This document shows, piece by piece, positions 1 through 8,700 of a DNA stretch of 35,301 nt. The notes beneath the pieces were generated by a model that worked only from the letters and a program-made list of their open reading frames with translations, had not been told where the DNA came from and did no database searches. A program made the position numbers and the translations under genes. This DNA is from CAZLDI01 sp964558415 (GTDB taxonomy: Bacteria > Chloroflexota > Dehalococcoidia > SM23-28-2 > RBG-16-64-32), in contig CAZLDI010000025.1 in NCBI GenBank assembly GCA_964558415.1, forward strand, positions 1-35,301, written 5' to 3'. Within the stretch, counting starts at the first letter, position 1. Every line of letters begins with the position of its first letter.

Positions 1-57
1 TAGAGCGCAGCCCTGCGGAGGCTGAGGTCGTGGGTTCGAGTCCCACCGAGCGCGCCA
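1..57 (+). tRNA. tRNA-Arg (anticodon GCG), 3' portion
   Basis: The window opens inside a tRNA gene. The anticodon stem CAGCC (8-12) pairs with GGCTG (20-24) around the seven-base loop CTGCGGA (13-19), which puts GCG at positions 34-36 and reads the Arg codon CGC. The T stem GTGGG (30-34) pairs with CCCAC (42-46) around TTCGAGT. The acceptor 3' strand CGAGCGC (47-53), discriminator G and an encoded CCA (55-57) follow. The 5' acceptor strand and most of the D arm lie outside the window. Most bacteria read CGN with an ACG tRNA modified to inosine, so GCG is unusual. Confidence 0.9.
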
Positions 58-312
58 TTTGATTCCTGTGCCGTCTGGGCTCTCACAGCCAGACTGGCAG
101 GTGATGCGGATGTGATGTGCGAAGCCATACTCGCGGCGCGTATTCTGGAAGACACCCAGGGTACGCAGCCAGTTATTGAGTATCTGCGGGTCATGTACGA
201 GAACCTCGAAGATGTTAGAGGACACCCAACCCCTGATTCGCCTGCTTCAGACGGGTGTGCAGCTCGCGTAGTTCGCCGCTCTGCGGGTCCTCGACCGGAT
301 CGACGACGGGCG

Positions 313-750
313 TCAGGGCGGCCCGCGGTCGATGATGCGGTAGACGACGGTGCCCTGGGCGAGGAGCTTTCCTTCGCCGTTCGTGACGCGAACGTCGGAG
401 TAGATGATCTCCTTGCCGCGCTTGAGGACGCGGCCTTCGGCGAAGATATCCTCCCCTAAGGCGTTCGAGAGGTAGTTGACGTTGATGCCGACCGTTGACC
501 CGCGGTAGCGCGGCGTCATGATCTCCGCAGTCGTCCAGGCGGCCATGGCGCCGGTAGTGTCGATGAGGGAGGAGATGGCGCCGCCGTGGAGGGCATCGGC
601 GTAGGTGCTGTTCTCCTTCTGATAGCGCATTTTGAGCCTGGCGTAGCCCTCTTCTGCCTCGACGAACTCCATCGCGAGGTGTCGCATGAACGGGGCCATC
701 TCGATGGCTTTCGCCATACGTTCGTAATTTTGCTGAGCAGCAGGGTGCAT
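313..750 (-). CDS. PaaI-family acyl-CoA thioesterase (hotdog fold)
   Basis: This 145-residue protein has the length and layout of a single-hotdog PaaI-type thioesterase, an enzyme that hydrolyses acyl- or aryl-CoA thioesters in the cytoplasm. The signature ADALHGGAISSLIDTTGAMA spans residues 51-70, with the His-Gly-Gly turn at 55-57 and the acidic residue of the active-site helix at Asp64. The start ATG has a GGAGG ribosome site about seven bases upstream. The gene lies 14 bp downstream of the alcohol dehydrogenase on the same strand, so the two are probably cotranscribed and may act in one catabolic route. The acyl-CoA substrate cannot be read from sequence. Confidence 0.9.
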   Translation of the reverse strand: MHPAAQQNYERMAKAIEMAPFMRHLAMEFVEAEEGYARLKMRYQKENSTYADALHGGAISSLIDTTGAMAAWTTAEIMTPRYRGSTVGINVNYLSNALGEDIFAEGRVLKRGKEIIYSDVRVTNGEGKLLAQGTVVYRIIDRGPP

Positions 751-764
751 GAGGGCCTCCTATG

Positions 765-1859
765 TCACGGCACGAGCGCGATATGGACCGCATCCTCGCC
801 CGGCTCCTCGCGGGCGAGGATGCGGAGGGCGCGCTCCGCCTCGGCCAGCGGTAGCGTGTGGGTGTGGAGTCGCTCCAGGGGGTACTTGCGGGACTCGATC
901 AGGCGCACGGCGTGTTCGTAGTTTGGGTAGTCAACGCCGAAGGCGCCCATCACCGTCAGCTCTTTGTAGACGATGCGGTCTGAGACGAAGTCCGGCACGG
1001 GCTTAGGGCCCTTGGTTCCGGCCAGCACGACGCGGCCTCCGCGCCGGGCGAGATCGATCGCCTGGTTGACGGCCTGGACGCTGTACGCTGTGACATCGAT
1101 GACGACGTCGGCCATTCGTCCGTTTGTCGCGTCCCTTACCGCCGCCGCTGCGTCCTCGGTGTCAACGTTCACGGTCAAGTGCGCCCCGAACTCACGAGCG
1201 AGCGCGAGCTTCTGTTCGTCGGCGGCGAGGCCGGTCACGATGATGCAGCCGGCGCCCGCTTCGCGTGCGGCGATGACGCTGGCGAGGCCGCGCTGGCCGG
1301 GGCCAAGGATCACTATCGTCTCGCCGACGGAGAGGCGGGGCATCTCGACGGCCCAGCGAAAGCCTGCGCCGAGCGGGTTGAACAACACCGCAATCTCCGG
1401 TGGGATGGCGTCGTCGATGCGGTGGACGAGCGCGTGCGGGTCGAGGTACAAATATTCCGAGTAGCCGCCCCAGAGGCCGGGCGGGAGGTCGACGCTGAGA
1501 TAGCCGTAGGCGTTCATGCGGCGGTGGCCGTTGCAGAGGCGATACTCGCCGGCGATGCAGGCGCGACAGAAGCCGCAGGGGATGAGGGTCTCTACTCCGA
1601 CGCGATCGCCGACCTTGACGCCCCAACGGCGCGCAGCCTCGTCGCCAAGCGCCACGATACGGCCAACCGGCTCGTGGCCGGGGATTACGGGAAGGCGCAC
1701 CGGCAGCACGCCCTGGTACTGCTCATAGTCGGAGCCGCAAATGCCGCAGGCCTCAACGCGGAGCAGCCCGTCCTCGGCGCCTATTTCGGGCAGAGGTAGC
1801 TCGCGCATCTCCAGAGTACGCGGGGCAGTCTGAACGATGGCGCGGGAGACAAGGCCCAC
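765..1859 (-). CDS. Zinc-dependent alcohol dehydrogenase (MDR superfamily)
   Basis: This is a medium-chain dehydrogenase/reductase that oxidises an alcohol with NAD(P). The N-terminal catalytic domain has GICGSD (catalytic-zinc Cys) and GHEPVGRI (the His-Glu pair). A four-cysteine structural-zinc lobe follows, CGFCRACIAGEYRLC. The Rossmann half starts at ILGPGQRG. The start is ambiguous: in-frame GTG codons lie at 1859, 1868 and 1886, and the family's usual N-terminus corresponds to RAIVQTAPRTLEMRELPLPE. I chose 1859 because the same GTG is kept in the downstream repeat copies. The first dozen or so codons lie inside a 170-bp tandem repeat, so the 5' end of this gene has been duplicated twice more upstream. 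The substrate is unknown. Confidence 0.9.
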   Translation of the reverse strand: MGLVSRAIVQTAPRTLEMRELPLPEIGAEDGLLRVEACGICGSDYEQYQGVLPVRLPVIPGHEPVGRIVALGDEAARRWGVKVGDRVGVETLIPCGFCRACIAGEYRLCNGHRRMNAYGYLSVDLPPGLWGGYSEYLYLDPHALVHRIDDAIPPEIAVLFNPLGAGFRWAVEMPRLSVGETIVILGPGQRGLASVIAAREAGAGCIIVTGLAADEQKLALAREFGAHLTVNVDTEDAAAAVRDATNGRMADVVIDVTAYSVQAVNQAIDLARRGGRVVLAGTKGPKPVPDFVSDRIVYKELTVMGAFGVDYPNYEHAVRLIESRKYPLERLHTHTLPLAEAERALRILAREEPGEDAVHIALVP

Positions 1860-2350
1860 AGTGGTCACGAGGCTACTCCGCAGCACGCTCCGTTCACTCG
1901 CCCCACACCACCAGATCCCTTCGCGAAGGGGCGATATCCCACGAGCGAGCGTCGTCGCCGCTCAGGATGACAGGGTGTGGACAGAGCGCGCGGGGCGGTC
2001 TGAACCATGGCACGGGAGGAAGGGCTCACAGTGGGCAAGAGGCTACTCCGCTGCAGGCCGCGTTCACTCCCCCCATACCACCAGATCCCTTCGCGAAGAA
2101 GCGATATGCCACGAGCGAGCGCCGTCGCCGCTCAGGATGACAGGGTGTGGACAGAGTACGCGGCGCAGTCTGAACGATGGCGCGGGAGGCGGGGCTCACA
2201 GTGGGCACGAGGCTACTCCGCAGCAGGCTCCGTTCACTCCCCCCATACCACCAGATCCCTTCGCGAAGAAGCGATATGCCACGAGCGAGCGTCGTCGCCG
2301 CTCAGAATGACAGGGTGTGGACGGAGCGCGCGGCGCGGTCTGGACGATGG
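1821..2350. repeat. 170-bp tandem repeat, three copies plus a partial fourth
   Basis: Copies begin at 1821, 1991 and 2161, and a fragment begins at 2331, so the period is exactly 170 bp. Landmarks recur in each unit: CAGTCTGAACGATGG, GAGGCTACTCCGC, CCAGATCCCTTCGCGAAG and GCTCAGGATGACAGGGTG. Copies differ at scattered bases only. Read on the minus strand, each unit carries the first codons of the alcohol dehydrogenase (SRAIVQTAPRTL in copies 1 and 3, with one substitution in copy 2) plus upstream sequence resembling the interspersed CATCCTGAGCG...AAGGGATCTGG motif seen in many bacterial genomes. The array fills the gap between the dehydrogenase and the flavin oxidoreductase. Open frames inside it are repeat by-products, not genes I would call. 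Confidence 0.95.
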
Positions 2351-2379
2351 CCCTGGAGTGGGCGGGAGGCATTAGTCAA

Positions 2380-3453
2380 TCAGGAGCCGGCGGGCACTGC
2401 GCCGCGGAGCTGGGGCATGACTTTCGTCGCCATCAGTTCCATGCTGCGCAGGACCTTCTCGCGGGGCATGCCGCCGATGCGCGTCCAGGCGAGGTGCTGG
2501 GTGAACCCGCAGATCTCGGAGATGCGGCCGATGCGGTCGACGACTTCGTCCGCGCTGCCAGCGACGACCGCGCCGCCCTGCAGGACATTATCCCAGGAGA
2601 GCGCTTCGAGGACATCGCGCGAGCGTGTGTACATTTCGTAGGTTGGGACGGGGGCCTGGCCCTTGGGCGGGGCGATGTACTTGGCAATGGTCTTGAAGTA
2701 CCACATCACGGGGCCGCTGAAATCACGCTCCGCGTCCTGGCTCTCATCGGCGACGTAGGTCATCACGAGGCCGGCGATTTCGTGGTCGGCGGGGTCGCGG
2801 CCGTGCTGGCGCAGGGCCTCGCGGTACTCCTCGATCAGGGCTCCGCCGCGGTTGACGTCGAAGCCGAAGACCGGCGCGCACATCAGGTTGTAGCCGTACT
2901 CTCCGCAGATCTGGAAGGTTTCGGGCGAAAGGGAGGCCATCCAGAGGGGCGGGTGCGGTTTCTGAAGCGGCTTCGGGCGGACGCTGAGGTCGCGGATCTG
3001 GTAGAACTCGCCGTCGTAGCTGAAGCGCTCCTCGGTCCACGACTTCTGGATGATCTCGACGGACTCGCGAAACATGTCGCGGGAGCGGGACTGGTCGACG
3101 CTGAAGCCGGCGAACTCGTGCGGCTGGTAGCCGCGGCCGACGCCGAGATCGACGCGGCCGTTCGAGAGCAGGTCGAGCATCGCGTAATCCTCAGCCACGC
3201 GGATCGGGTGGTTCAGGGGGAGGACGACGACGCCGGTGCCGAGGCGGATGCGCTGGGTACGGGCGGCGACGGCGGCGAGCGTGACGACTGGGGTGGCGCA
3301 GTAGCCGTACTCGCTGAAGTGGTGCTCCGCCGGCCAGAGGGAGTCGAAGCCGAACTCTTCGGCGCGCACCATCAGCTCGAACTGCTCGTCGACGATCTCC
3401 TTTTCGGTGCGGCCTTCCGGGTTCTCGAAGAGCTGGAGCATGCCGAACTTCAT
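2380..3453 (-). CDS. LLM-class (luciferase-like) flavin-dependent oxidoreductase
   Basis: This 357-residue protein matches the bacterial-luciferase TIM-barrel family, FMN- or F420-using monooxygenases or reductases. Family hallmarks are the N-terminal MKFGMLQLFEN strand, LWPAEHHFSEYGYCATP near residue 40, the TGVVVLPLNHPIRVAEDYAM segment, GRVDLGVGRGYQPHEF, and RPKPLQKPHPPLWMA in the second half. A strong GGAAGGAGG site precedes the ATG. It starts 30 bp after the nitronate monooxygenase gene on the same strand, so the two flavoenzymes are probably cotranscribed. That pairing is consistent with oxidative catabolism of small organics, but neither substrate nor cofactor can be fixed from sequence. 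Confidence 0.93.
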   Translation of the reverse strand: MKFGMLQLFENPEGRTEKEIVDEQFELMVRAEEFGFDSLWPAEHHFSEYGYCATPVVTLAAVAARTQRIRLGTGVVVLPLNHPIRVAEDYAMLDLLSNGRVDLGVGRGYQPHEFAGFSVDQSRSRDMFRESVEIIQKSWTEERFSYDGEFYQIRDLSVRPKPLQKPHPPLWMASLSPETFQICGEYGYNLMCAPVFGFDVNRGGALIEEYREALRQHGRDPADHEIAGLVMTYVADESQDAERDFSGPVMWYFKTIAKYIAPPKGQAPVPTYEMYTRSRDVLEALSWDNVLQGGAVVAGSADEVVDRIGRISEICGFTQHLAWTRIGGMPREKVLRSMELMATKVMPQLRGAVPAGS

Positions 3454-3483
3454 CGCCGGGCCTCCTTCCGCGCTCCGCTGATT

Positions 3484-4470
3484 CTAGCGCTTCTGCTCCT
3501 GGAGCGCTGGAGCGGAGAAGCGCTGCCTGATGACCTCTTCGGCCTCCCGCACAATGTCCCGGACGATCTCGCCTGCGGGCTTGATCTCGTGAACCAGGCC
3601 GGCGCTCTGTCCGGCGGGCAGGAAGGTGCGATTGGGATCGAAGTTGCCAGTGACGCCCATGTAGTCCATCACGCGGTTCTGGATGGAGATACCGGCCTGC
3701 ATCGGGAAGGGCTGGATCTGGTCCGTCTTCGCCTCCCATTCGTCCGTGTAGGAGTTGCGGATAGTGCGGGCGGGCTTACCGGTGTAGCAGCGCGTGCGCA
3801 CTGTGTCCGCCTCCGTTGCGCCAACGATAGCGTCGCGGTAGCCGGGGGCGGCCTGCGCCTCCGGCGAGGCGATGAAGCGGGTGCCGAAGATGGCGCCCTG
3901 AGCGCCGAGCGCGAGCGCCGCAACGAGGCCGCGACCGTCAGCGAGTCCGCCGGCGGCGACCACGGGAATGCTGACGGCGTCGACGGTCTGCGGGACGAGC
4001 GACATGCCGCCGACTTCGCCGGTGTGTCCACCGGCTTCGGTGCCCTGCGCAGCGACGATGTCCGCGCCGGCTTCCTCCGCCTTCTGGGCGTGGCGGACGC
4101 GGCCGCACATCACCATGACGGTCATGTCGCGCTGGTGCATCTCCTCGATGAACTCGGCGGGGACGGCGAGGCCGGCGACGAAGATACGCACGTCTTCTTC
4201 GAACAGCACCTGTATCTGAGGGCGGATGCGGTCCGGGAGCGGGGCGAGCAGGTCGACGGCGAAGGGCTTGTCGGTGAGGTCGCGCGTGCGATGGATCTCC
4301 TCGCGGAGCTGCTCCGGAGCGAGGGTGGCGGCGCCCATGATGCCGAGGCCGCCGGCGTTGGAGACGGCGGCGACGAGCTTCGAGAGGGAGACGCCGCCCA
4401 TGCCGGCGAGGAGGACGGGGTACTGGATACCGAGGCGGTCGCAGATGGGGGTGTGGAGGGGGTTATGCAT
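3484..4470 (-). CDS. Nitronate monooxygenase (2-nitropropane dioxygenase family)
   Basis: This 328-residue FMN-dependent TIM-barrel enzyme belongs to the nitronate monooxygenase family, which oxidatively denitrifies alkyl nitronates. Supporting motifs are PVLLAGMGGVS at the N-terminus, GGLGIMGA, AAQGTEAGGHTGE around residues 141-152 (His149 is the family's catalytic-base position), AAGGLADGRG and GAIFGTRFIASPEA for phosphate binding. The length is typical. An AAGGA-like site precedes ATG 4470. It is the first gene of a probable two-gene operon with the luciferase-like oxidoreductase. Some family members are enoyl-ACP reductases or have other roles, so the exact reaction is less certain than the fold. 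Confidence 0.92.
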   Translation of the reverse strand: MHNPLHTPICDRLGIQYPVLLAGMGGVSLSKLVAAVSNAGGLGIMGAATLAPEQLREEIHRTRDLTDKPFAVDLLAPLPDRIRPQIQVLFEEDVRIFVAGLAVPAEFIEEMHQRDMTVMVMCGRVRHAQKAEEAGADIVAAQGTEAGGHTGEVGGMSLVPQTVDAVSIPVVAAGGLADGRGLVAALALGAQGAIFGTRFIASPEAQAAPGYRDAIVGATEADTVRTRCYTGKPARTIRNSYTDEWEAKTDQIQPFPMQAGISIQNRVMDYMGVTGNFDPNRTFLPAGQSAGLVHEIKPAGEIVRDIVREAEEVIRQRFSAPALQEQKR

Positions 4471-4648
4471 GGGCTAATCCTTCTGATGAGTGTGCGGAGT
4501 TTGTTTCGCAGAAATCATAGTGCCAGGTGAGGCGGAATGCAACGCTTACGTGAGGGTTAGAGCGAGTGACCACAACATCCGCTCACCGGCGCCTCTACAC
4601 GTGTAACAGCGGTGACTCTCATTGCGTCCGTACGAGCGGGAGTTGATC

Positions 4649-4894
4649 ATGAAGAACGAAATCACACGCGGCCGCAAGGCCATCATCGTCGACCGTTTCA
4701 CAAGCGCAGGCGCCCTAATCGGTCTCCTGTTGGGGATTATCGGCATCGCGCAAGCCATCTCCGACGGTGCGCCAACTCGTCACTTGATGCTGTTGCTGGG
4801 AATCATCACGGGAATGGGCGGAGGAGCTGGCTGGCTTGTGGGTAACGTCGTCGCCTGGATGCTCGCCGTCGAGGAGCCGAAGAGTGGAAACTAA
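4649..4894 (+). CDS. Small two-helix membrane protein
   Basis: No family is recognised. The 81-residue product starts at ATG 4649, behind a GGGAG ribosome site; an in-frame upstream ATG at 4622 lacks one. A charged N-terminus (MKNEITRGRKAIIVDRF) precedes two hydrophobic stretches, SAGALIGLLLGIIGIAQAI and roughly LMLLLGIITGMGGGAGWLVG. It ends in a short acidic tail. The last 11 bp overlap the start of the next gene, which also encodes a small membrane protein, so the two are likely translationally coupled. The gene is first in a plus-strand run of three and diverges from nitronate monooxygenase across a 178-bp gap. Confidence 0.7.
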   Translation: MKNEITRGRKAIIVDRFTSAGALIGLLLGIIGIAQAISDGAPTRHLMLLLGIITGMGGGAGWLVGNVVAWMLAVEEPKSGN

Positions 4895-5111
4895 CTTCGA
4901 CAGGATCCAGGGTCAGCTCGCTGCTTTCTTAGCAGCAATCAGCTTTCCCCCGGGTGCATTGCTTTGGTTCGGAATAGACTCAGGGGCGGTCTGGGCCATC
5001 GTCGCCGGTTCCCTCTTGGTCAGCCCTGGTCTGTTGGGCTGGCTGATATTCGCGCTTGCGTGCCTTGCAAACCAAGCCAAGAAAGAGGATTGCGGACATC
5101 TGGGTTCATGA
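4884..5111 (+). CDS. Small two-helix membrane protein, coupled to its upstream neighbour
   Basis: No family is recognised. The GTG at 4884 opens VETNFDRIQGQ inside the end of the preceding gene. A GAGGAG sequence upstream could serve as ribosome site, and an ATG start further upstream would give an improbable Arg/Ser-rich leader. The 75-residue product has two hydrophobic segments, LAAFLAAISFPPGALLWFG and VWAIVAGSLLVSPGLLGWL followed by IFALACLAN, then a charged tail (QAKKEDCGHLGS). Its stop overlaps the next gene's start as ATGA. The two membrane proteins may form a hetero-oligomer, but this is a guess from gene order. Confidence 0.65.
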   Translation: METNFDRIQGQLAAFLAAISFPPGALLWFGIDSGAVWAIVAGSLLVSPGLLGWLIFALACLANQAKKEDCGHLGS

Positions 5112-5314
5112 GAATCGTCATCGATGAAGACGATAAAATGATTGAGGGATCCGGCCCACTTATTTTAGAGATGAGAGAAGCGATCGCCGCGACCGAGGGC
5201 CATCTTCTCCCGAGCACGTCCGTGGCCTACCGGATATTTAGGTGTCCTCAATGCGAGATGCTCGTTGAGGGACATGCCGGTGAGGTGACCGTTCACGAGT
5301 GCGATGCCAATTAG
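5108..5314 (+). CDS. Small Cys/His-containing soluble protein
   Basis: This 68-residue product has no recognised family. It begins at ATG 5108 in an ATGA overlap with the upstream gene. The N-terminal half is acidic (MRIVIDEDDKMIEG). The C-terminal half has a single CPQC pair at residues 46-49 followed by GHAGEVTVHEC, giving Cys-x2-Cys-x6-His and a late His-x-Cys. This could form a small zinc-ribbon-like site. It is the last gene of the three-gene run with the two small membrane proteins and could be their cytosolic partner. The next gene downstream converges on it. Confidence 0.6.
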   Translation: MRIVIDEDDKMIEGSGPLILEMREAIAATEGHLLPSTSVAYRIFRCPQCEMLVEGHAGEVTVHECDAN

Positions 5315-5339
5315 CATCACAGAATGATAGAGACGAGGG

Positions 5340-5630
5340 TCACGCGACACGTACGGTGTCCCGCTCTACGGAAGGTCTCATCCGCGGCTTGACCGCTTTC
5401 GACGTCACTAGATCGACGCGACAGCCGAGAAGGTCTTCCAGGAACATCTTCAACCCGATGTAGCGGTCGTACGTGGCCGTTCCGTCGAAGTCAACGATCA
5501 GGTCTAGGTCGCTGTCCGGCCCAGCTTCGTTTCTCGCTACCGAGCCGAAAAGCGCCAGAGACTTGAGGCCGAAGCGTTTGATGTCTGTCTTACGCCTGCG
5601 CAGGCGGTTGAGCGCCTCTTCGCGATTCAC
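5340..5630 (-). CDS. Minimal nucleotidyltransferase domain protein (MNT/MntA-like)
   Basis: This 96-residue protein is a single nucleotidyltransferase domain. The core GSVARNEAGPDSDLDL (residues 29-44) gives the Gly-Ser motif and the metal-binding Asp-x-Asp (41 and 43). A third Asp follows in CRVDLVT. Proteins of this size usually pair with a HEPN-domain protein (HepT) in MntA-HepT systems, where MntA AMPylates the HEPN toxin. No HEPN reading frame is visible on either side: upstream is a 153-bp gap and then lhr, downstream are the small membrane-protein genes. The start is GTG, with GGAGGAG ten bases upstream. Function without a partner is unclear. Confidence 0.85.
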   Translation of the reverse strand: MNREEALNRLRRRKTDIKRFGLKSLALFGSVARNEAGPDSDLDLIVDFDGTATYDRYIGLKMFLEDLLGCRVDLVTSKAVKPRMRPSVERDTVRVA

Positions 5631-5783
5631 GGTTAATCTCTCCTCCGTTTAGCTCCTAATGACATTATATCGCTCGCAGCGAGACTGCTCGCGTCAGTCC
5701 TATCCGCAATCGGAGGGCTGAGATTCTTCGCCCTTCGCACCCATCTTCCACCCCCCTCTCAGCTCAGAATGACAGATCAGGCG

Positions 5784-8700
5784 CTAGCCTGCCTTCGCGA
5801 CGGTTAGATTGCGAGAGGGGGCCAAGAGTTCGGCTGCCTCTTCGCTCGGCAGCGGTACGCCGTCGCGGTAGACGACGGATTTTGTGTGGACGGCGGTGGT
5901 GCGCGGGCCGGGCGTCAGGATGCCGACGAGGTTGAGGGGATCTACGGCGCTGACGCGGACGAGCTCGCCGCGCTTCTCGATGCGGCGGACCTTGCGCAGT
6001 GATTCGACGGCTTCTGGGCGGGCGTACTGCTCTCCGTAGAAGCCGGCGACGAAGCGGCCGCCGCGGACGAGGCCCTGGGCCTCCATGCGGCGCAGGACGC
6101 GGAGGATTTCGCGCCACGGGATCCCGATGTTCTCACGCTGAAGGAGGTCGCGGAAGACTACGCCGTAGCGGAAAAGGAGCTGCTCGGCCCAGGCCTCGGC
6201 AAGGTCGTCGTGGGCGGGCGAGGGCGCGGCGAGCGGCGCCCCTACGAGCAAGGCGCCTGCGTGCGGCAGGAGGGACCAGCGGCCGGAGGGGAGGCCGGCG
6301 GCGAGGGTGCGGAAGAGGCGGGCGCGCTGCGGACGGCGGAAGTGGCGGCGGCGGGACTCCGCCATCAGGGAGCGCAGCGCCTGGTAGCCGTCGGCGGTGA
6401 CCAGGCCTCGGGCGACGAGGTCCCAAAGGCCGCGCTCAACGTCGGTGGCAAGGCGACCGCTGCCGGCGACGATGTCGTCGTAGAAGAGGGCGCCGCGCGA
6501 GGCGAGGAGGTCGAGGATGTCGCGGCTCGCCCCGCGGTCGTGGGGCTCAGAGCCGGCCCCGTTGCGGATACCCCCGAGCAGCCACGGGAGGTCGATCCTG
6601 CGGGTGAGCGAGACGGGTGTGGCGGACGATGTGGACGCCAGGCGCGCCGGTTCGCCGTTGCTGCGCACGCTGAGACGCGCCCAGGCAACGTCTCCAGCGA
6701 GGCATAGCTCATCAAGCCAGGAACCCCGGTAGGAGGCGACCCGGGACGGCAGGATGTGGCGTTCCCAGGCGAGCGCCGGGACGTCGAAGCCCTGAAGCTG
6801 GGCGACCGCCTCCAGCAGGCCTCGCTTGCCTTCAAGCTGCGTCCCGGGCGCGATGTGTTGCCAGCGCAACAGGAAGCGGATGAGATCGGCCGCGCTCACC
6901 GGCTCGATCTCGCGGCGCAGGCGGTCAAGCGTGTAGCGGTGGATGCGAGCGAGCAGGCGGCGGTCGCAAAATTCCTCTTCATCGACGCCCGGCCGGAAGC
7001 GCCCACGCAGCACGACGCCTTCGCCTTCGAGCCGGGCGAGACCGGACGTCGCAGTGCCCGAAGAGACCCCTGTACGTCGCGCGAGCTCGACTGCGGTCAC
7101 GGGGCCCAGGCATTCTACATGGCCGCGGAGGAGGGTCAGGCGCGCCTGGTCTTCGTCGACGTCCTGCGTAGCCAGGGCGGGCGGCAGGCGCAGTTCGGGC
7201 CGGATGTCGGCGCCCGGATAGAGCTTCCACACGGCGGCGAGATGCTCCACAGCGAACCAGAACGGTCCGTCGGAGGTATCCGCCAGCGCGGCGCGGCCCG
7301 CGGCGACCAGTTCGTCGAACCACTCTTCCCAACCGCGCGCGTCGCCGGGGCGGACGGCGATCAGGGACAGCAGCACGTCATGTAATTCGTCCGCGTCTCG
7401 GGGCTGCGGCGTCGCCTCTTCCACTACTCGCTGGATGGCTTCGGGGTCGAGCACGCCGAGGTCGCGGGAGTGCTCCGGCAGCGTACGGCGGAGAGTGACG
7501 GCGCGGGCACGACGCTCTTCCAGAGGAGCGTCGTCGAGGTAGGTATACGGTTTGGAGGTGAGCATTTCGTGCGCGAAGACGGAGGGCTCCGTGGTGTCGC
7601 GAGAGTGGAGCCGGATGTCTCCCGATTCGATGCGATTAAGCACGTCGATAAGGCCGTCGAGGTCCATTGCTTCGTGCAGGCAGTCGTGCATCGTCTGGCG
7701 AATCAGCGGGTGGTCCGGCAGCTCGATGGCGCCGGTGACGTTCTCCTGGCAGGCGACGAGGCGCGGGAAGACGGCGGCCATCAGGTCATCCGCCTTCATG
7801 CGCTGGATGGGAGGCGGCGTCTTCTTGCCCTGACGCTGACGCAGGATGGCGAGGGCGCGGGTGGCGTTCCAGCGCCAGCGGGCGCCCCACATCGGGGCGT
7901 TGGCGACGAGAAGCGACTGTTCCACAGATTCCTGCGCCCACTGCGGCTTGACGAGCGCGAACATGTCGTCGAGCGGAAAGCTGTTCTGGGGGCCGATGGA
8001 GAGGAGCATCGCGTCGTCACTGGCCGCAGCCTGCAGCTCGAAATCGAAGCTCACGCAGAAACGCTTGCGCAGCGCGAGGCCCCAGGCGCGGTTGATACGC
8101 GCGCCGAAGGGAGCATGGACAACGAGCTGCATGCCGCCCGCTTCATCGAAGAAGCGTTCGAAGACGATGTCCCGCTGGGTGGGGACGATGCCAAGGCCGT
8201 CCTTCTGGGCGCGGATGTAGCGGACGAGTTGTTCGGCGGCTTCGGGGGAGAGGCCGCATTCGGCGGCGAGGGAGGCTATCAGGGCAGTTGGGGGATCGGA
8301 AGGGTGTTGCCCCGCTTGTCCTACGAGAGCCTCAGGCCCTTCGACTCGGGCCTCCGCTGCGCGGCGGACCGGCTCAGGATGAGCGGCATCTTCGCGTGGG
8401 CGCCCCGCAGGCTCAGGGCGAGCGGCATCTTCGCGTGGGCGCTCCGCGGGGTCAAGGTGAGCGGCACCGATGTCCGGCGGGAGAGGCGAGCGACCGGATG
8501 GGAGGCCGGCGGCGATTTCTTCACGGAGCTTCGAGACCTCCTCCGAAAGCTCCAGCGTGCGGCCGGGGGCTTCGCCGAGCCAGAAGGGGATGCTGGGCGG
8601 CGCACCGTGAGCGTCCTCCACGCGCACGACGCCCTGCTCTATGCGGCGGATGCGCCAGGAGGTGGTGCCGAGGAGGATGATGTCGCCGGCCATGCTCTCT

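Noticed and set aside
73..94. Inverted repeat GTCTGG...CCAGAC after the tRNA as a terminator
   Set aside because: The stem is short, and no T tract follows.
112..459. Plus-strand open frame of 115 codons after the tRNA
   Set aside because: Its second half is antisense to the thioesterase gene. The first 40 codons look fairly protein-like, but no family match or clear ribosome site supports it.
1821..2350. Possible CRISPR array
   Set aside because: Units are contiguous 170-bp near-identical copies with no alternating spacers, and no cas genes are present.
1837..2375. Open frames running through the 170-bp repeats
   Set aside because: Repeats of 170 bp shift frame in each copy, and the peptides only re-read repeat DNA. 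They are not genes.
2317..4530. Very long plus-strand open frame opposite the two flavoenzyme genes
   Set aside because: It mirrors the codon bias of the minus-strand genes, which have clear family motifs and ribosome sites. Long antisense frames are normal at this GC content.
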